Of a stretch of DNA of 64,000 bases, positions 1 to 12,602 are shown in pieces. Source of the stretch: Schistocerca nitens (taxonomy: Eukaryota; Arthropoda; Insecta; Orthoptera; Acrididae); contig NC_064622.1 of assembly GCF_023898315.1 (NCBI RefSeq), forward strand, positions 77,262,387-77,326,386. The letters run 5' to 3'. A model generated the notes under the pieces. That model had not been told where the DNA came from, did not search any database, and was given only the letters and a program-made list of their open reading frames with translations. Each line of letters starts with the position of its first letter. Positions within the stretch are counted from its first letter, which is position 1. Made by a program: the position numbers and the translations under genes.

Positions 1-200
1 TAGGAGACGAGATACTGGCAGAAGTAAAGTTGTGAGGACGGGGCGTGAGTCGTGCTTGGGTAGCTCAGTTGGTACAGCACTTGCCCGCGAAAGGCAAAGG
101 TCCCGAGTTCGAGTCCCGGTCCGGCACACAGTTTTAATCTGCCAGGAAGTTTCATATCAGCGCACACTCCGCTGCAGAGTGAAAATCTCATTCTGGATGA
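1..200 (+). repeat. tRNA-derived dispersed repeat, cut by window edge
   Basis: From about 52 the sequence reads like a tRNA: an A-box-like stretch TAGCTCAGTTGGTACAGC, an anticodon arm TTGCC/GGCAA, and a B box GAGTTCGAGTCCC, with GTGC/GCAC acceptor pairing. A non-tRNA tail containing CATATCAGCGCACACTCCGC follows to about 198. It is a repeat and not a tRNA gene, because the tail is fused and the acceptor stem is broken. I recognise this tail as an abundant orthopteran repeat. The left end lies outside the window. Confidence 0.75.
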
Positions 201-1720
201 TTTATGGTTCTCTGTATGCTCACTTACGTCGGAAGGGAGAATTTGTTTGGAAACAGTAAATACAAAGAGAATTTGAGAGGTACCGGCACAGACTGTAGGC
301 GAGAAACTAATAGACGGCGGCGAGTAAAATTACTAGAAGCTCTGTGAAGCCCCGGTAGAGAAAACAGAAACTGTGACTACAAAACAGCAGTTCCTGTAAG
401 CAACTAATCAAATTAATTACGAAAAAACTTTTAAAAATACTGGTTATCCGACACAGAGTTTGAATATCTTTTCTGTGGTTGACTTTTTCTCAGTAAATGT
501 AACGAAATAAATAGGCCTCAGTTAGTGAACTGCCCAGTTTTCTGATGAAATGCGTGGTTCATTCCCCGTGTAGAATTCTGGTTCAGAATTACCTTGTTGT
601 GTAGAAGTGAAGTGATTGCCAAAAAACATATCATTCAAAGTTTATTCGTGAGTATAAGTGTAAACAAAGAAAGTAGAAATTGACAAACTAGTGACGGTGA
701 CTGCCTAGAAGGTAGTATCAGTCATATTAAGTGTGCGTCACACATCCTTCGAATGTCAAGGAATGGGCAAATACTGCAGATGTAGTCACATTTCTTAGAT
801 GGGAAGTATCACAGTAACTTAAGGTGTGACAGTCGAAGGAAGAGCTATGGCAATCCATAAGCACGCCAGGCAACTACAAGACACAGGGCAAAGTAGAAAA
901 AGAGCCAAACAGACTTATTAAATCAGTTATTAGAGTAGTAAACAATGATCGCAGAAAATATCTATTTTGTTATTTTGTTACAAGTTATCCTATAATGTCT
1001 ATGGCGGTTTTCTTCTATTTGCAATGAATTTTAAAAGTAATAATGTATAATTTGATGAACATTATTTTAAGTTTCCATACTGGTAATCCCCAATTTCTTT
1101 CAATTTCTTTTCCTCTTGTACCGTTTTGAACTTCGACTCCTCTAGAAGGTTATCTGCTGTCATAAATATTTTTTGCCGTGACGAAGAGAGCAGAGATTTT
1201 AATGAGGAATTTCCCTTTGCGTGTCTCATCGCTCTGGCATAACAGATGAACTCACCACCGTCTCTTGTTCGCTTCGTTTATGGTCCTTAATTGTATCCGC
1301 CTCTGTCCTCTAGTAATTTGTATTGCCTTAAGAGCTAGTTGCAGTTTTCTGATAGTAACACTATGTGACTCGCCGCAGCCGTCACTTTTAGACCAGTTTT
1401 TGATAGCTATAAGCCCTGTGGTTTGCTGTGGAGCTCTTTGGAGCTCATAATAATCTAGTTATTCGTAGCTACAAAATTATACGTTCCCTGTACGCAATGT
1501 GCCAATATCTCCCAATTCCGATAAATTTTAACCTGCACACTGCTTCATGGTTTCTGAAATGGCGTCTTCCTCCATTTCGTCTTCGCACTTACATTATTCC
1601 TCAGTTGATAAATTTTTTAACCATTATAATAACATCGACGTAGTAAGTTTTGAAATTAAAATTCTTCTACCAATTTCCAACAGTGATCCAACTACTTATT
1701 AGCAGTTATGACGTCACTAA
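201..1720. other. no gene seen
   Basis: AT-rich sequence with only short frames lacking family resemblance. I see no repeat boundary. A perfect TGACGTCA octamer sits at 1709-1716, at the left edge of the next SINE's target site. Confidence 0.5.
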
Positions 1721-1970
1721 GAGACCGCCTGCTTAGCTGAGTGGTAACGTGCTCGCCTCACATCTACTGGGCCCGAGTTCGATTACCGGCCGAGTTGGAG
1801 ATTTTCTCCTCTCGTGAACTGGGTGTTGCATTGTGCTTATCATCAATCCATCCCCATCATCGGCCGTAATTCTCACAGTGTGGCACCGACTGAAATAAAA
1901 CTTGCATGCACTTGGCGGCCTAACCGGAATGGGACCTCCAAGCCAACAATGCCCTACGATCATTTCATTT
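1721..1970 (+). mobile_element. tRNA-derived SINE with diverged TSD
   Basis: A tRNA-like head has an A box (GCTTAGCTGAGTGGTAACG, 1731-1749) and a B box (GAGTTCGATTACC). A body of about 170 bp follows, beginning with a GATTTTCTCC motif that also occurs in the SINE at 27.4 kb. Flanks TGACGTCACTAA (1709-1720) and TTACGTCATTAA (1971-1982) match at 10 of 12 positions and are read as an aged target-site duplication. Confidence 0.7.
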
Positions 1971-1984
1971 TTACGTCATTAAAA

Positions 1985-3231
1985 GGGATGGGTATACCAG
2001 AATAGTTGTCCCAGATCCATCCTGTTACGAAATTCAAGATGGGGGATGTCGTTGTTCACGTCTGAAGGTCCTAAGGACCTTCCAAAATCACCCTGACCCC
2101 GCCCCCTCCTCTGAAGAAATTCAAGATGGTGGACGTTACTCATCTGTCCTCACAGCTGTCATTGTCCCCTGAAAGTCCTGGGTTCGAATTCTAAAGAGTG
2201 GAATTTTCATAAATTTTTTCCTTGACCTGGTTGGTCTGGGGTGTAGCTCAAGTGTAGTAATATTTCTCCTGCTATCCTGCTATCGTCCCATCCTACTACT
2301 GTGAAGCGAAGCGGCCTCACATTTTACATAAAAGGCGCACCCGCTGCTCACCACACGCAGGAACTGCAGTGGTGTGTTCATTGGAGAAGGTAGATATCTT
2401 TCTCACGGTGAGGGAAACGTATCTTTTGTTTCGGAGTAGGTTTAGATTTCTGGTAATGTGAGATATTCCTTTTTTTGCGATATATATACCATTCTCTTTG
2501 ACTGAAAGGAAGTTTTCGTATGCAAACCATAGATGACATACAGTCTGTCTGGGACTCACTGATAAGTCATTTAGTAAAATTTAAGGCACTCCTCATTATT
2601 GTTGCACATTTATTAAGAATTTAATTTTATATTTGCTATTTTTTCTCATAAAAATTATTTTAAAAGTGTAAAAACTGTACTTCATGAACAAACAATAGTC
2701 AATACTAACATATTTTGCGACATTTATTGCAAATGAATTTAAACTATTCAAACATCACTATCCTCTGCCACACTTTTGTAGAAAGAGATTTGGTTCAATT
2801 CATAACACACTGCAGATAGTAGGGATACCAAGTCATTTTTCTCTGCATGTTGTAAATGACTATTGTTAGATAAATCTTTTATTTGAGGAAAATACGATCA
2901 TGCCTTAACCCGTTTCTAATTATTTTGTGTTTGCACACTGGTGTCACTGAATAGGTAGCAAGGAGACCAACAACGCTCATGCATGATGAATTGTTCGAAA
3001 TTAAGTTTCATTAATTTTCAATGTTTTTTTTTAATTTTTACTGAGTTCTTACCAACTGACCTAGGAAAAATAAGAATTCAGTGAGAGAATTGCTCCTACT
3101 GTTTACAATACACTATCATATTCCTCTGGGAGCAATCCACTTTCAAGTTTTAGAGTTTCTTTTCTACAATACCAGAGGACTTATCTGCAAACACGTATGA
3201 ATGACCACGTATAGGAAAGAACCGCTCAATC
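1985..3231. other. no gene seen; short direct repeat
   Basis: Two copies of GAAATTCAAGATGG with flanking similarity begin near 2030 and 2110. The remainder is AT-rich with no recognisable coding region. Confidence 0.4.
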
Positions 3232-3242
3232 TGAAATCCATA

Positions 3243-3440
3243 GCCGGCTGTTGTGACCGAGCGGTTCTAGGCGCTTTAGTCTCGAACCGCGCGACCGCTA
3301 CAGTCGCAGGTTCGAATCCTGCTTCGGGCATGGATGTGTGTGATGTCCTTAGATTAATTAGGTTTAAGTAGTTCTAAGTTCTATGGGACTGATGACCTCA
3401 GATGTTAAGTCCCATAGTGCTCAGAGCCATTTGAACCATT
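3243..3440 (+). mobile_element. Leu-tRNA-like SINE, full length, perfect TSD
   Basis: Head with tRNA-like A box (GTGACCGAGCGGTTCTAGGC) and B box (CAGGTTCGAATCCTGC), then a body with GGTTTAAGTAGTTCTAAGTT, ending GAGCCATTTGAACCATT. The 11-bp sequence TGAAATCCATA is repeated exactly at 3232-3242 and 3441-3451, marking a LINE-type insertion. This is the reference copy for the main SINE family of the window, which has at least a dozen other members. Confidence 0.93.
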
Positions 3441-3451
3441 TGAAATCCATA

Positions 3452-4273
3452 TCGTCATCCAATCACACAGAGCAGAAATAAAATACAATAATTTCTGCTT
3501 TGAGATGCTCAACTGTCACAGAGCAATGAAATACATTGAATACACTTAATATTATTTGTATCACAAAATGAGTTTAGGAGTGACTTAAAAAAATTCCACA
3601 AACTGACCAGTCCAAGAGGATTTGATAGTTCTTGCTGTGAAAGTTAAAAGGGATTTGGTACGTTTTGGTGTAAAATGCTGGATTAGACGACCTAAGATAT
3701 TTGTTACTTTTTGTAAGAAAATATTTACTTATTAGATCCAATAAACTATTAGGTGGAGGCTACCATCTCTCACACATTTTCTTGGATTTGGTGCGTTTTG
3801 GAAACTGGCTATATAAATGTATTCGCTTTTTCGGAAGTCGTGTCACGCTGGCAGTAGTGTAGTTGCTTCCAGCAATTTCATTATTGTTTGCACGTCACCC
3901 TGTTGTTAAGATTTGGATATAACTTCCGTAAAGTGATTCACAGAAATGCATCAGAATCACAGTAATTACGTAGAGGATGTTTGACTGGAGGTAGCAGAGA
4001 ATGGTTTACTCGCAATTGTACTGCCAAAATCGTTTGTATTCGTGAACGGTTTGGAGAAAGTCATATGCGTTAAGGACTTATTGTCAGAGTATGATATGTT
4101 CGATATTGAGAGTATGGACTGCTCCTCACTTCCTGCGGTAGAACTGAAAATGGCCATTGACAGATATGAGGCTGTGATGCTAAGTTAAATACGAAGTCGG
4201 TGGTTGAGTGGTGGTGTGACTGTCACTTGATGTATTTCCCATTTGGTGACAATAAGCGGAGTGCTCATGTTGT
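3452..4273. other. no gene seen
   Basis: Low-complexity AT-rich sequence. The 63-codon minus-strand frame at 3966-4157 has no recognisable domain and no supporting context. Confidence 0.4.
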
Positions 4274-4274
4274 T

Positions 4275-4328
<54 letters not shown>

Positions 4329-4346
4329 TGTGTGTGTGTGTGTGGG
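4274..4346. repeat. (TG)n microsatellite
   Basis: Uninterrupted TG dinucleotides apart from one GTGAGTG variant. The histidine/threonine-rich minus-strand frame crossing it is an artefact of the repeat. Confidence 0.95.
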
Positions 4347-5073
4347 ACGGGGGATGGGTAGGTGGGTGGGTAAGTGTTCCTACTTACTTTTTTATAAAGA
4401 AATTTATGTCTAGAATATTTCTGTTGGCTTGTCGTTGTCTCATTCTGGTGAGGTCTTGTTCTTTTCCAAACATCAGCCTCATCGTAACCAGCATGTGAAC
4501 TGAAATAGTTGGAGAACTGCGTTGCCCAGCACACTGAATCCCGTGTGAAGGGCCTTGCCATCAGTGGTCAGTATTCGGTTCCATTCAATATATTTTTCAG
4601 ATCGACGTTTATTAGAGCCATGTACATGAAACAGTGAGCAGATCAGGCGTCCCGGCTGTCATACTCTGGTGATGCCACTGACTATACTTTGTGCATCGTA
4701 AGTTCAACTCTGATGTAAACAAATGCACCCGTTCATCGCCCTCAGTGACTTCCCTTCGGGCGCAGTGCATCTAAACCACATGTTCTATTTTTATTTACAC
4801 TTCAAGTTCCGTAGGACCAAATTGAGGAGCAAATCTCCAAGGTCATGGAACGTATCAGTACATGAAATTACAACATAAAAGTAGTAACAGATAGAAATAA
4901 ATGTTTATGAACCCGAAAAAAGTCTGTCCATAAGTTTAAGTAAACGCGATGAACAATACAACAAGAATCAGCTTAATTTTTTTAAGCAACTCCTCGACAG
5001 AATTGAAGGAGTGACACGTGAAGAAATTCTTCAGTTTCGATTTGAAAGCGCGTGGATTACTGCTAAGATTTTT

Positions 5074-7106
5074 CTATTCGAGTAGCAGCTTATTGAAAAT
5101 GAATGCAGCAGTATTCTGCACACCTTTCTGCACAAGAGTTAAGGAAGTCCGATCCAAATGCAGGTTTGATTTCTGCCGAGAATTAACTGAGTGAAAACTG
5201 CTTATTCTTCGGAATAAGCTAATATTGTTAACAAGAAATGACAGCAATGAATATACATATGGAGAGGCCAATGTTAAAATACCCAGACTCGTGAACAGGA
5301 GTCGACAAGGGGTTCGTGAATTTAACCCACTTATTATCCGAACAGTCCGTTTCTGAGCCAAAAATATCCTTTTAGAATGGAAAGAGTTACCCCAAAATAT
5401 AATACCATACGACATAAGTGAATGAAAATAAGCAACGTAGACTAATTTTCGTTCCGAACGATCACTCACTTCAGATACCGTTCGAATAGTAAAAATGGCA
5501 GCAATGAGTCTTTGAACAATATCCTGAACGTGTGCTTTCCACGACAGCTTATTATCTACCTGAACACCTAGAAATATGAACAGTGCAGTTTCACTAATCG
5601 TATGCCCATTCTGTGAAATTAAAACGTCAGGTTTTGTTGAATTGTGTATTAGAATCTGTAAAAACTGAGTCTTACTGTGATTTAACGTTAGTTTATTTTC
5701 TACAAGCCATGAACTGAGGTCATGTACTGCACTACTTGAAACCGAGTCAATGTTGCACACAACTTCCTTTACTACCAGCCTAGTGTCATCAGCAAACATA
5801 AACATTTTAGAGTTACCCGTAATATTAGAGGGCATATCATTTATATAAATAAGGAACAGGAGTGGTCCCAACACTGACCTCTGTGGCGCCCCCCCCCCCC
5901 CCCCCCACTTGACCGTACCCCACTCAGACCCCACATCACAGCCATTCTCAACATTGTGAATAATGACCTTATGCTGTCTGTTGCTAAAGTAAGAGGTGAA
6001 CAAACTGTGCGCTGCTACCCGTATTCCGTAATGGTCCAGCTTCTGCAGCAATATTTTCTGATAAACACAATCAAATGCCTTAGTTAAATCAAAAATACGC
6101 CTACCGTTCGAAACCTTTTGTTTAACCCATCCAGTACCTCGCAGAGAAAAGATAATACAGCTTTTTCAGTTGTTAAACGACTTCTAAAGCCGAACCGTAC
6201 ATTTGATAGCAAATCGTACGATATAAAATGATCAATTATCCTTACATACACAGCCTTTTCAAAAACTTTAGCAAACACTGATGGCATAGAAATAGGCCTA
6301 AAATTGTCTCCATTATCCCTTTGTCCCTTTTTATAAAGCGGCTTTACTACTGAGTACATTAATCGCTCAGTAAACTGATCATTCCTGAAGGAAAAATTAC
6401 AAATATGGCTAAATACAGGGCTAACATGTACAGCACAGTACTTTAATATTCTGCTAGGCACTCCATCATAACCATGAGAGTTGTTAGTCTTCAGTGATTT
6501 AATTATTGACTCATTCTCCCTCTTGTCTGTATCACAGAGGAATATTTCAGACATCAATCTCGGAAAGATATTTGCTAAGAAAGTTATATGATTCCCTGTA
6601 GAAACTAAATATTTGTTTAATTCACCAGCTGTGATCCGAAAATGATTGTTAAATACTGTAGATATATCTGATTTATCAGTAACAGAAACATTTTTACTGC
6701 GAACTGAATTTATATCGTCGACCTTGTGCTGCTGACGAGACACTTCCTTCATAACTGATCGTATGGTTTTAATTTTATCCTGTGAATTAGCTATTCTATT
6801 TGCATACCACATACTCTTTGCCTTCCTAATAACATTTTTAAGCATCTTACAGTATTCTTTGTAATGGGCTACTGTAGTTTGATTGTGACTACTTCTAACA
6901 TTTTGATATAATTCCCACTTTGTTGTAAAAGATATCCTTATCCCACTAGTCAGCCACCCGGGCTGCCTATTACTGCTAGTACCTGGTTTAGAATGTTCTG
7001 ATGGAAAGCAACTCCCAAAGAGCATGAGAAATGTGTTAAGAAAATCATTATATTTATCATCTATGTTATCGGCACTATAAACATCCTGCCACTCTTGCTC
7101 CTTCAC
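5074..7106 (-). pseudogene. LINE A reverse transcriptase region
   Basis: Two adjoining minus-strand frames (7106-6084 and 6051-5074) give a reverse transcriptase that copies element RNA at a nicked target. Motifs in order: NFRPISMPSVFAKVFEKAVY, FGFRSRLTTEKAV, LTKAFDCVYQK across the frame change, LGPLLFLIYINDMP and the catalytic FADDTRLV with both aspartates. The frames are joined by a one-base loss in a T run near 6089-6094. The usual PQGSVLGP motif reads PQRSVLGP, and a C homopolymer at 5889-5906 adds a glycine run just before it. These lesions make it a pseudogene. The upstream part (7106-6700) is the linker between endonuclease and RT. Confidence 0.85.
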
Positions 7107-7164
7107 AAGGTTTAAAAAACTCTCTATTGCTGTTGGATTAACTTTCCTACAGACATAGTTTGTA

Positions 7165-10100
7165 CGGCTGAAAGCAAGGGGAAACTACAGCCGTAATTTT
7201 TCCCGAGGACATGCAGCTCTACTGTATGATTAAATGATGATGGCGTCCTCTTGGGTAAAATATTCCGGAGGTAAAATAGTCCCCCATTCGGATCTCCGGG
7301 CGGGGACTACTCAAGAGGATGTCGTTATCAGGAGAAAGAAAACTGGCGTTCTACGGATCGGAGCGTGGAATGTCAGATCACTTAATCGGGCAGGTAGGTT
7401 AGAAAATTTGAAAAGGGAAATGGATAGGTCAAAGTTAGATATAGTGGGAATTAGTGAAGTTCGGTGGCAGGAGGAACAAGACTTTTGGTCAGGTGATTAC
7501 AGGGTTATAAATACAAAATCAAATAGGGGTAATGCAGGAGTAGGTTTAATAATGAATAAAAAAATAGGAGTGCGGGTTAGCTACTACAAACAGCATAGTG
7601 AACGCATTATTGTGGCCAAGACAGACACAAAGCCCATGCCTACTACAGTAGTACAAGTTTATATGCCAACTAGCTCTGCAGATGATGAAGAAATAGATGA
7701 AATGTATGACGAGATAAAAGAAATTATTCAGGTAGTGAAGGGAGACGAAAATTTAATAGTCATGGGTGACTGGAATTCGTTAGTAGGTAAAGGGAGAGAA
7801 GGAAACATAGTAGGTGAATATGGATTGGGGGGAAGGAATGAAAGAGGAAGCCGCCTTGTAGAATTTTGCACAGAGCATAACTTAATCATAGCTAACACTT
7901 GGTTCAAGAATCATGAAAGGAGGCTGTATACATGGAAGAAGCCAGGAGATACTGACAGGTTTCAGATAGATTATATAATGGTAAGACAGAGATTTAGGAA
8001 CCAGGTTTTAAATTGTAAGACATTTCCTGGGGCAGATGTGGATTCTGACCACAATCTATTGGTTATGAACTGCAGATTGAAACTGAAGAAACTGCAAAAA
8101 GGTGGGAATTTAAGGAGATGGGACCTGGATAAACTGAAAGAACCAGAGGTTGCAGAGAGTTTCAGGGAGAGCATAAGGGAACAATTGACAGGAATGGGGG
8201 AAAGAAATACAGTAGAAGAAGAATGGGTAGCTCTGAAGTGGTGAAGGCAGCAGACGATCAAGTAGGTAAAAAGACGAGGGCTAATAGAAATCCTTGGGTA
8301 ACAGAAGAAATATTGAATTTAATTGATGAAAGGAGAAAATATAAAAATGCAGTAAATGAAGCAGGCAAAAAGGAATACAAACGTCTCAAAAATGAAATCG
8401 ACAGGAAGTGCAAAATGGCTAAGCAGGGATGGCTAGAGGACAAATGTAAGGATGTAGAGGCTTGTCTCACTAGGGGTAAGATAGATACTGCCTACAGGAA
8501 AATTAAAGAGACCTTTGGAGAGAAGAGAACCACTTGTATGAATATCAAGAGCTCAGATGGAAACCCAGTTCTAAGCAAAGAAGGGAAGGCAGAAAGGTGG
8601 AAGGAGTATATAGAGGGTTTATACAAGGGAGATGTACTTGAGGACAATATTATGGAAATGGAAGAGGATGTAGATGAAGACGAAATGGGAGATAAGATAC
8701 TGCGTGAAGAGTTTGACAGAGCACTGAAAGACCTGAGTCGAAACAAGGCCCCGGGAGTAGACAACATTCCACTAGAACTACTGATGGCCTCGGGAGAGCC
8801 AGTCATGACAAAACTCTACCATCTGGTGAGCACGATGTATGAGACAGGCGAAATACCCTCAGACTTCAAGAAGAATATAATAATTCCAATCCCAAAGAAA
8901 GCAGGTGTTGACAGATGTGAAAATTACCGAACTATCAGTTTAATAAGTCACAGCTGCAAAATACTAACGCGAATTCTTTACAGACGAATGGAAAAACTGG
9001 TAGAAGCCGACCTCGGGGAAGATCAGTTTGGATTCCGTAGAAATGTTGGAACACGTGAGGCAATACTGACCTTACGACTTATCTTGGAAGAAAGATTAAG
9101 AAAAGGCAAACCTACGTTTCTAGCATTTGTAGACTTAGAGAAAGCTTTTGACAATGTTGACTGGAATACTCTCTTTCAAATTCTGAAGGTGGCAGGGGTA
9201 AAATACAGGGAGCGAAAGGCTATTTACAATTTGTACAGAAACCAGATGGCAGTTATAAGAGTCGAGGGGCATGAAAGGGAAGCAGTGGTTGGGAAAGGAG
9301 TGAGACAGGGTTGTAGCCTCTCCCCGATGTTATTCAATCTGTATATTGAGCAAGCGGTAAAGGAAACAAAAGAAAAATTCGGAGTAGGTATTAAAATTCA
9401 TGGAGAAGAAGTAAAAACTTTGAGGTTCGCCGATGACATTGTAATTCTGTCAGAGACAGCAAAGGACTTGGAAGAGCAGGTGAACGGAATGGACAGTGTC
9501 TTGAAAGGAGGATATAAGATGAACATCAACAAAAGCAAAACGAGGATAATGGAATGTAGTCAAATTAAGTCGGGTGATGCTGAGGGAATTAGATTAGGAA
9601 ACGAGACACTTAAAGTAGTAAAGGAGTTTTGCTATTTGGGGAGTAAAATAACCGATGATGGTCGAAGTAGAGAGGATATAAAATGTAGACTGGCAATGGC
9701 AAGGAAAGCGTTTCTCAAGAAGAGAAATTTGTTAACATCGAGTATAGATTTAAGTGTCAGGAAGTCGTTTCTGAAAGTATTTGTATGGAGTGTAGCCATG
9801 TATGGAAGTGAGACATGGACGATAACTAGTTTGGACAAGAAGAGAATAGAAGCTTTCGAAATGTGGTGCTACAGAAGAATGCTGAAGATAAGGTGGGTAG
9901 ATCACGTAACTAATGAGGAGGTATTGAATAGGATTGGGGAGAAGAGAAGTTTGTGGCACAACTTGACTAGAAGAAGGGATCGGTTGGTAGGACATGTTTT
10001 GAGGCATCAAGGGATCACAAATTTAGCATTGGAGGGCAGCGTGGAGGGTAAAAATCGTAGAGGGAGACCAACAGATCAATACACTAAGTAGATTCAGAAG

Positions 10101-10207
10101 GATGTAGGTTGCAGTAGGTACTGGGAGATGAAGAAGCTTGCACAGGATAGAGTAGCATGGAGAGCTGCATCAAACCAGTCTCAGGACTGAAGACCACAAC
10201 AACAACA
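7165..10207 (+). mobile_element. RTE-like non-LTR retrotransposon, nearly complete (RTE-1)
   Basis: Insertion into LINE A bounded by an exact 12-bp duplication ACATAGTTTGTA (7153-7164 and 10208-10219). It has a short 5' leader, an endonuclease-reverse transcriptase coding region and a 3' end GAAGACCACAACAACAACA. The CAA-repeat tail is typical of RTE-type LINEs. Comparison with RTE-3 at 41.8 kb suggests this copy lacks the extreme 5' end. Other copies: 26040-27078, 41725-43846, 51151-52270. Confidence 0.92.
7234..10190 (+). pseudogene. RTE-type endonuclease-reverse transcriptase, one frameshift and one nonsense
   Basis: Residues 1-336 (7234-8244) are an apurinic-type endonuclease with GAWNVRSL, GISEVRW, VMGDWNS and SDHNLL motifs. 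The second frame (8223-10091) is reverse transcriptase with NYRTISLISHSCKILTR, FVDLEKAFDNVDW, GVRQGCSLSPMLFN and the catalytic RFADDIVILSE, then a C-terminal region WCYRRMLKIRWVDHVTNEE. Compared with RTE-3 (around 41862-41895), 7 bases are missing near 8235. This shifts the frame between the two domains; the starts (7234, 8223) are consistent with a 7-base loss. TAG at 10089-10091 replaces CAG found at the same place in RTE-2 and RTE-4, removing about 34 residues before the usual stop near 10190. All other motifs are intact, so this copy is young. Confidence 0.9.
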
Positions 10208-10208
10208 A

Positions 10209-10472
10209 CATAGTTTGTAATTCAATGTGACATTTGTTTGAGTACTAAAATCTTTTAGTGTTAAAATTTGTGGATCATGGTCAGAAAGGCCATTCACCAT
10301 TTTACTAACAGAATGCCTATCCAGTAATTAAGTATTGTAATAAAAATATTGTCTATGGCTGTGCTACTGTTTCCCTGCACCCTAGGTGAAAAAAACACAC
10401 TCAGCATCAGATTATACGACTTTATGAGATCTACCAACATCCTTTTTCTTGCACCATCATATACAAAATTTA
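10209..10472 (-). pseudogene. LINE A endonuclease, C-terminal part
   Basis: Reading the minus strand just below the Tc1-like insertion gives GARKRMLVDLIKSYNLMLSV, then STAIDNIFIT and NGLSDHDPQ. These are the late endonuclease motifs, including the SDH catalytic triplet. It continues the frame interrupted at 11886 and is cut on its other side by RTE-1. It is too short and mutated to be functional. Confidence 0.75.
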
Positions 10473-11885
10473 CACTCCTGGAAATTGAAATAAGAACACC
10501 GTGAATTCAGGAAGGGGAAACGTTATTGACACATTCCTGGGGTCAGATACATCACATGATCACACTGACAGAACCACAGGCACATAGACACAGGCAACAG
10601 AGCATGCACAATGTCGGCACTAGTACAGTGTATATCCACCTTTCGCAGCAATGCAGGCTGCTTTCTCCCATGGAGACGATCGTAGAGATGCTGGATGTAG
10701 TCCTGTGGAACGGCTTGCCATGCCATTTCCACCTGGCGCCTCAGTTGGACCAGCGTTCGTGCTAAACGTGCAGACCGCGTGAGACGACGCTTCATCCAGT
10801 CCCAAACATGCTCAATGGGGGACAGATCCGGAGATCTTGCTGGCCAGGGTAGTTGACTTACACCTTCTAGAGCACGTTGGGTGGCACGGGATACATGCGG
10901 ACGTGCATTGTCCTGTTGGAACAGCAAGTTCCCTTGCCGGTCTAGGAATGGTAGAACGATGGGTTCGATGACGGTTTGGATGTACCGTGCACTATTCAGT
11001 GTCCCCTCGACGATCACCAGTGGTGTACGGCCAGTGTAGGAGATCGCTCCCCACACCATGATGCCGGGTGTTGGCCCTGTGTGCCTCGGTCGTATGCAGT
11101 CCTGATTGTGGCGCACACCTGCACGGCGCCAAACACGCATACGACCATCATTGGCACCAAGGCAGAAGCGACTCTCATCGCTGAAGACGACACGTCTCCA
11201 TTCGTCCCTCCATTCACGCCTGTCGCGACACCACTGGAGGCGGGCTGCACGATGTTGGGGCGTGAGCGGAAGACGGCCTAACGGTGTGCGGGACCGTAGC
11301 CCAGCTTCATGGAGACGGTTGCGAATGGTCCTCGCCGATACCCCAGGAGCAACAGTGTCCCTAATTTGCTGGGAAGTGGCGGTGCGGTCCCCTACGGCAC
11401 TGCGTAGGATCCTACGGTCTTGGCGTGCATCCGTGCGTCGCTGCGGTCCGGTCCCAGGTCGACGGGCACGTGCACCTTTCGCCGACCACTGGCGACAACA
11501 TCGATGTACTGTGGAGACCTCACGCCCCACGTGTTGAGCAATTCGGCGGTACGTCCACCCGGCCTCCCGCATGCCCACTATACGCCCTCGCTCAAAGTCC
11601 GTCAACTGCACATACGGTTCACGTCCACGCTGTCGCGGCATGCTACCAGTGTTAAAGACTGCGATGGAGCTCCGTATGCCACGGCAAACTGGCTGACACT
11701 GACGGCGGCGGTGCACAAATGCTGCGCAGCTAGCGCCATTCGACGGCCAACACCGCGGTTCCTGGTGTGTCCGCTGTGCCGTGCGCGTGATCATTGCTTG
11801 TACAGCCCTCTCGCAGTGTCCGGAGCAAGTATGGTGGGTCTGACACACCGGTGTCAATGTGTTCTTTTTTCCATTTCCAGGAGTG
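10473..11885 (-). mobile_element. Tc1-like transposon, 1.41 kb (copy A)
   Basis: Bounded by TA (10471-10472 and 11886-11887) with inverted ends CACTCCTGGAAATTGAAATA and, on the opposite strand, CACTCCTGGAAATGGAAAAA. Inserted in the LINE A endonuclease. It is nine bases shorter than copies B-D, having lost nine bases next to the left terminus (around 10506). Otherwise almost identical to them. Confidence 0.95.
10523..11641 (-). pseudogene. Tc1-like transposase, frameshifted near C-terminus
   Basis: The probable start is the ATG at 11641 (MPRQRGREPYVQLTDFERG), matching LTDFERG starts of the other Tc1-like genes here. HTH regions are followed by VVFSDESRFCLG (first D), FQQDNARPH (second D) and SPIEHVWDWMKRR (E). 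A single base missing near 10669-10671 relative to copies B-D replaces the C-terminal tail after HDRLHGR with an unrelated extension. All three acidic residues remain, but the normal terminus is lost. Confidence 0.88.
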
Positions 11886-12602
11886 TATATTGAAGTCACG
11901 ACATATAACTAATTTCTGGTACTTACTACAAAGTGAATCAAGAACCCTCTCTAGCTTGAGCAGAAATGAAGTCAGAGTTAGGGGACCTATGAACAACAAC
12001 AATTAGAAGTTTAGTTTCACTAAATTCAGCTGTCCCTGCACAACATTCAAATATCTGTTCAGTGCAGTACCGTGATACGTCTATGGACTCAAATGAAATC
12101 TTTACGTGGATAGCCACTCCCCCACCCTGCAAGGAACTCCTTGAAAAACAGCCAGCTAATCTGCATCCTGGCAACGGAAGCCTCTGAACTGTCAAATTAT
12201 TTAAGTGGTGCTCTGATATACCAATAATTTCAGAGTCAACATCAATAAACAGTTCACTAACTTTATCTCTAATACCTCTTATATTTTGATGAAATAAGCT
12301 AATTCCTTCTCTACTTGGAAATATTACATCCTCAGAAGGCGAGCCCTTAGTTAGAGGCACTTCCTTTAAGCAGGTATACCTATCAGCTGACTTCAGTCTA
12401 AAAAATGTGCAGCTCAAACATCAACTACTACAGGATTTTTTCCATGAGTGATATCACCACCACAACCCACTACACTGTCACCTACAAACTTTGCCAGCCT
12501 TCGCTTCCCATACCTAATGAGGCACAGGCCATGCCTTGTGAATCCCGAACTACTGACACACCCAACTGGCACCACTGAGATGTGACGCATGCCCTCTGCC
12601 AT
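11886..12602 (-). pseudogene. LINE A endonuclease, N-terminal part
   Basis: The frame at 12417-11938 begins a LINE endonuclease: SLFHQNIRGIRDKVSELF, then EIIGISEHHL (catalytic E) and LLIVVVHRSPNSDF, followed after a frame change by KLERVLDSL and YQKLVICRDFNIH. The conserved GDFN reads RDFN. A further frame up to 12602 (RYGKRRLAKFV) probably belongs to the region before the endonuclease. No intact start was found. Confidence 0.75.

Noticed and set aside
52-130. Possible genuine tRNA gene at the left edge
   Set aside because: The acceptor stem pairs only partly and a known-type SINE tail follows without a terminator, so it is a tRNA-derived repeat.
4274-4561. 95-codon frame ending in a His/Thr run
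   Set aside because: The tail is a translation of the TG microsatellite and the rest has no domain.
5889-5906. C homopolymer as a functional element
   Set aside because: It lies in the LINE A reverse transcriptase frame where a few bases are expected; most likely slippage or assembly expansion.
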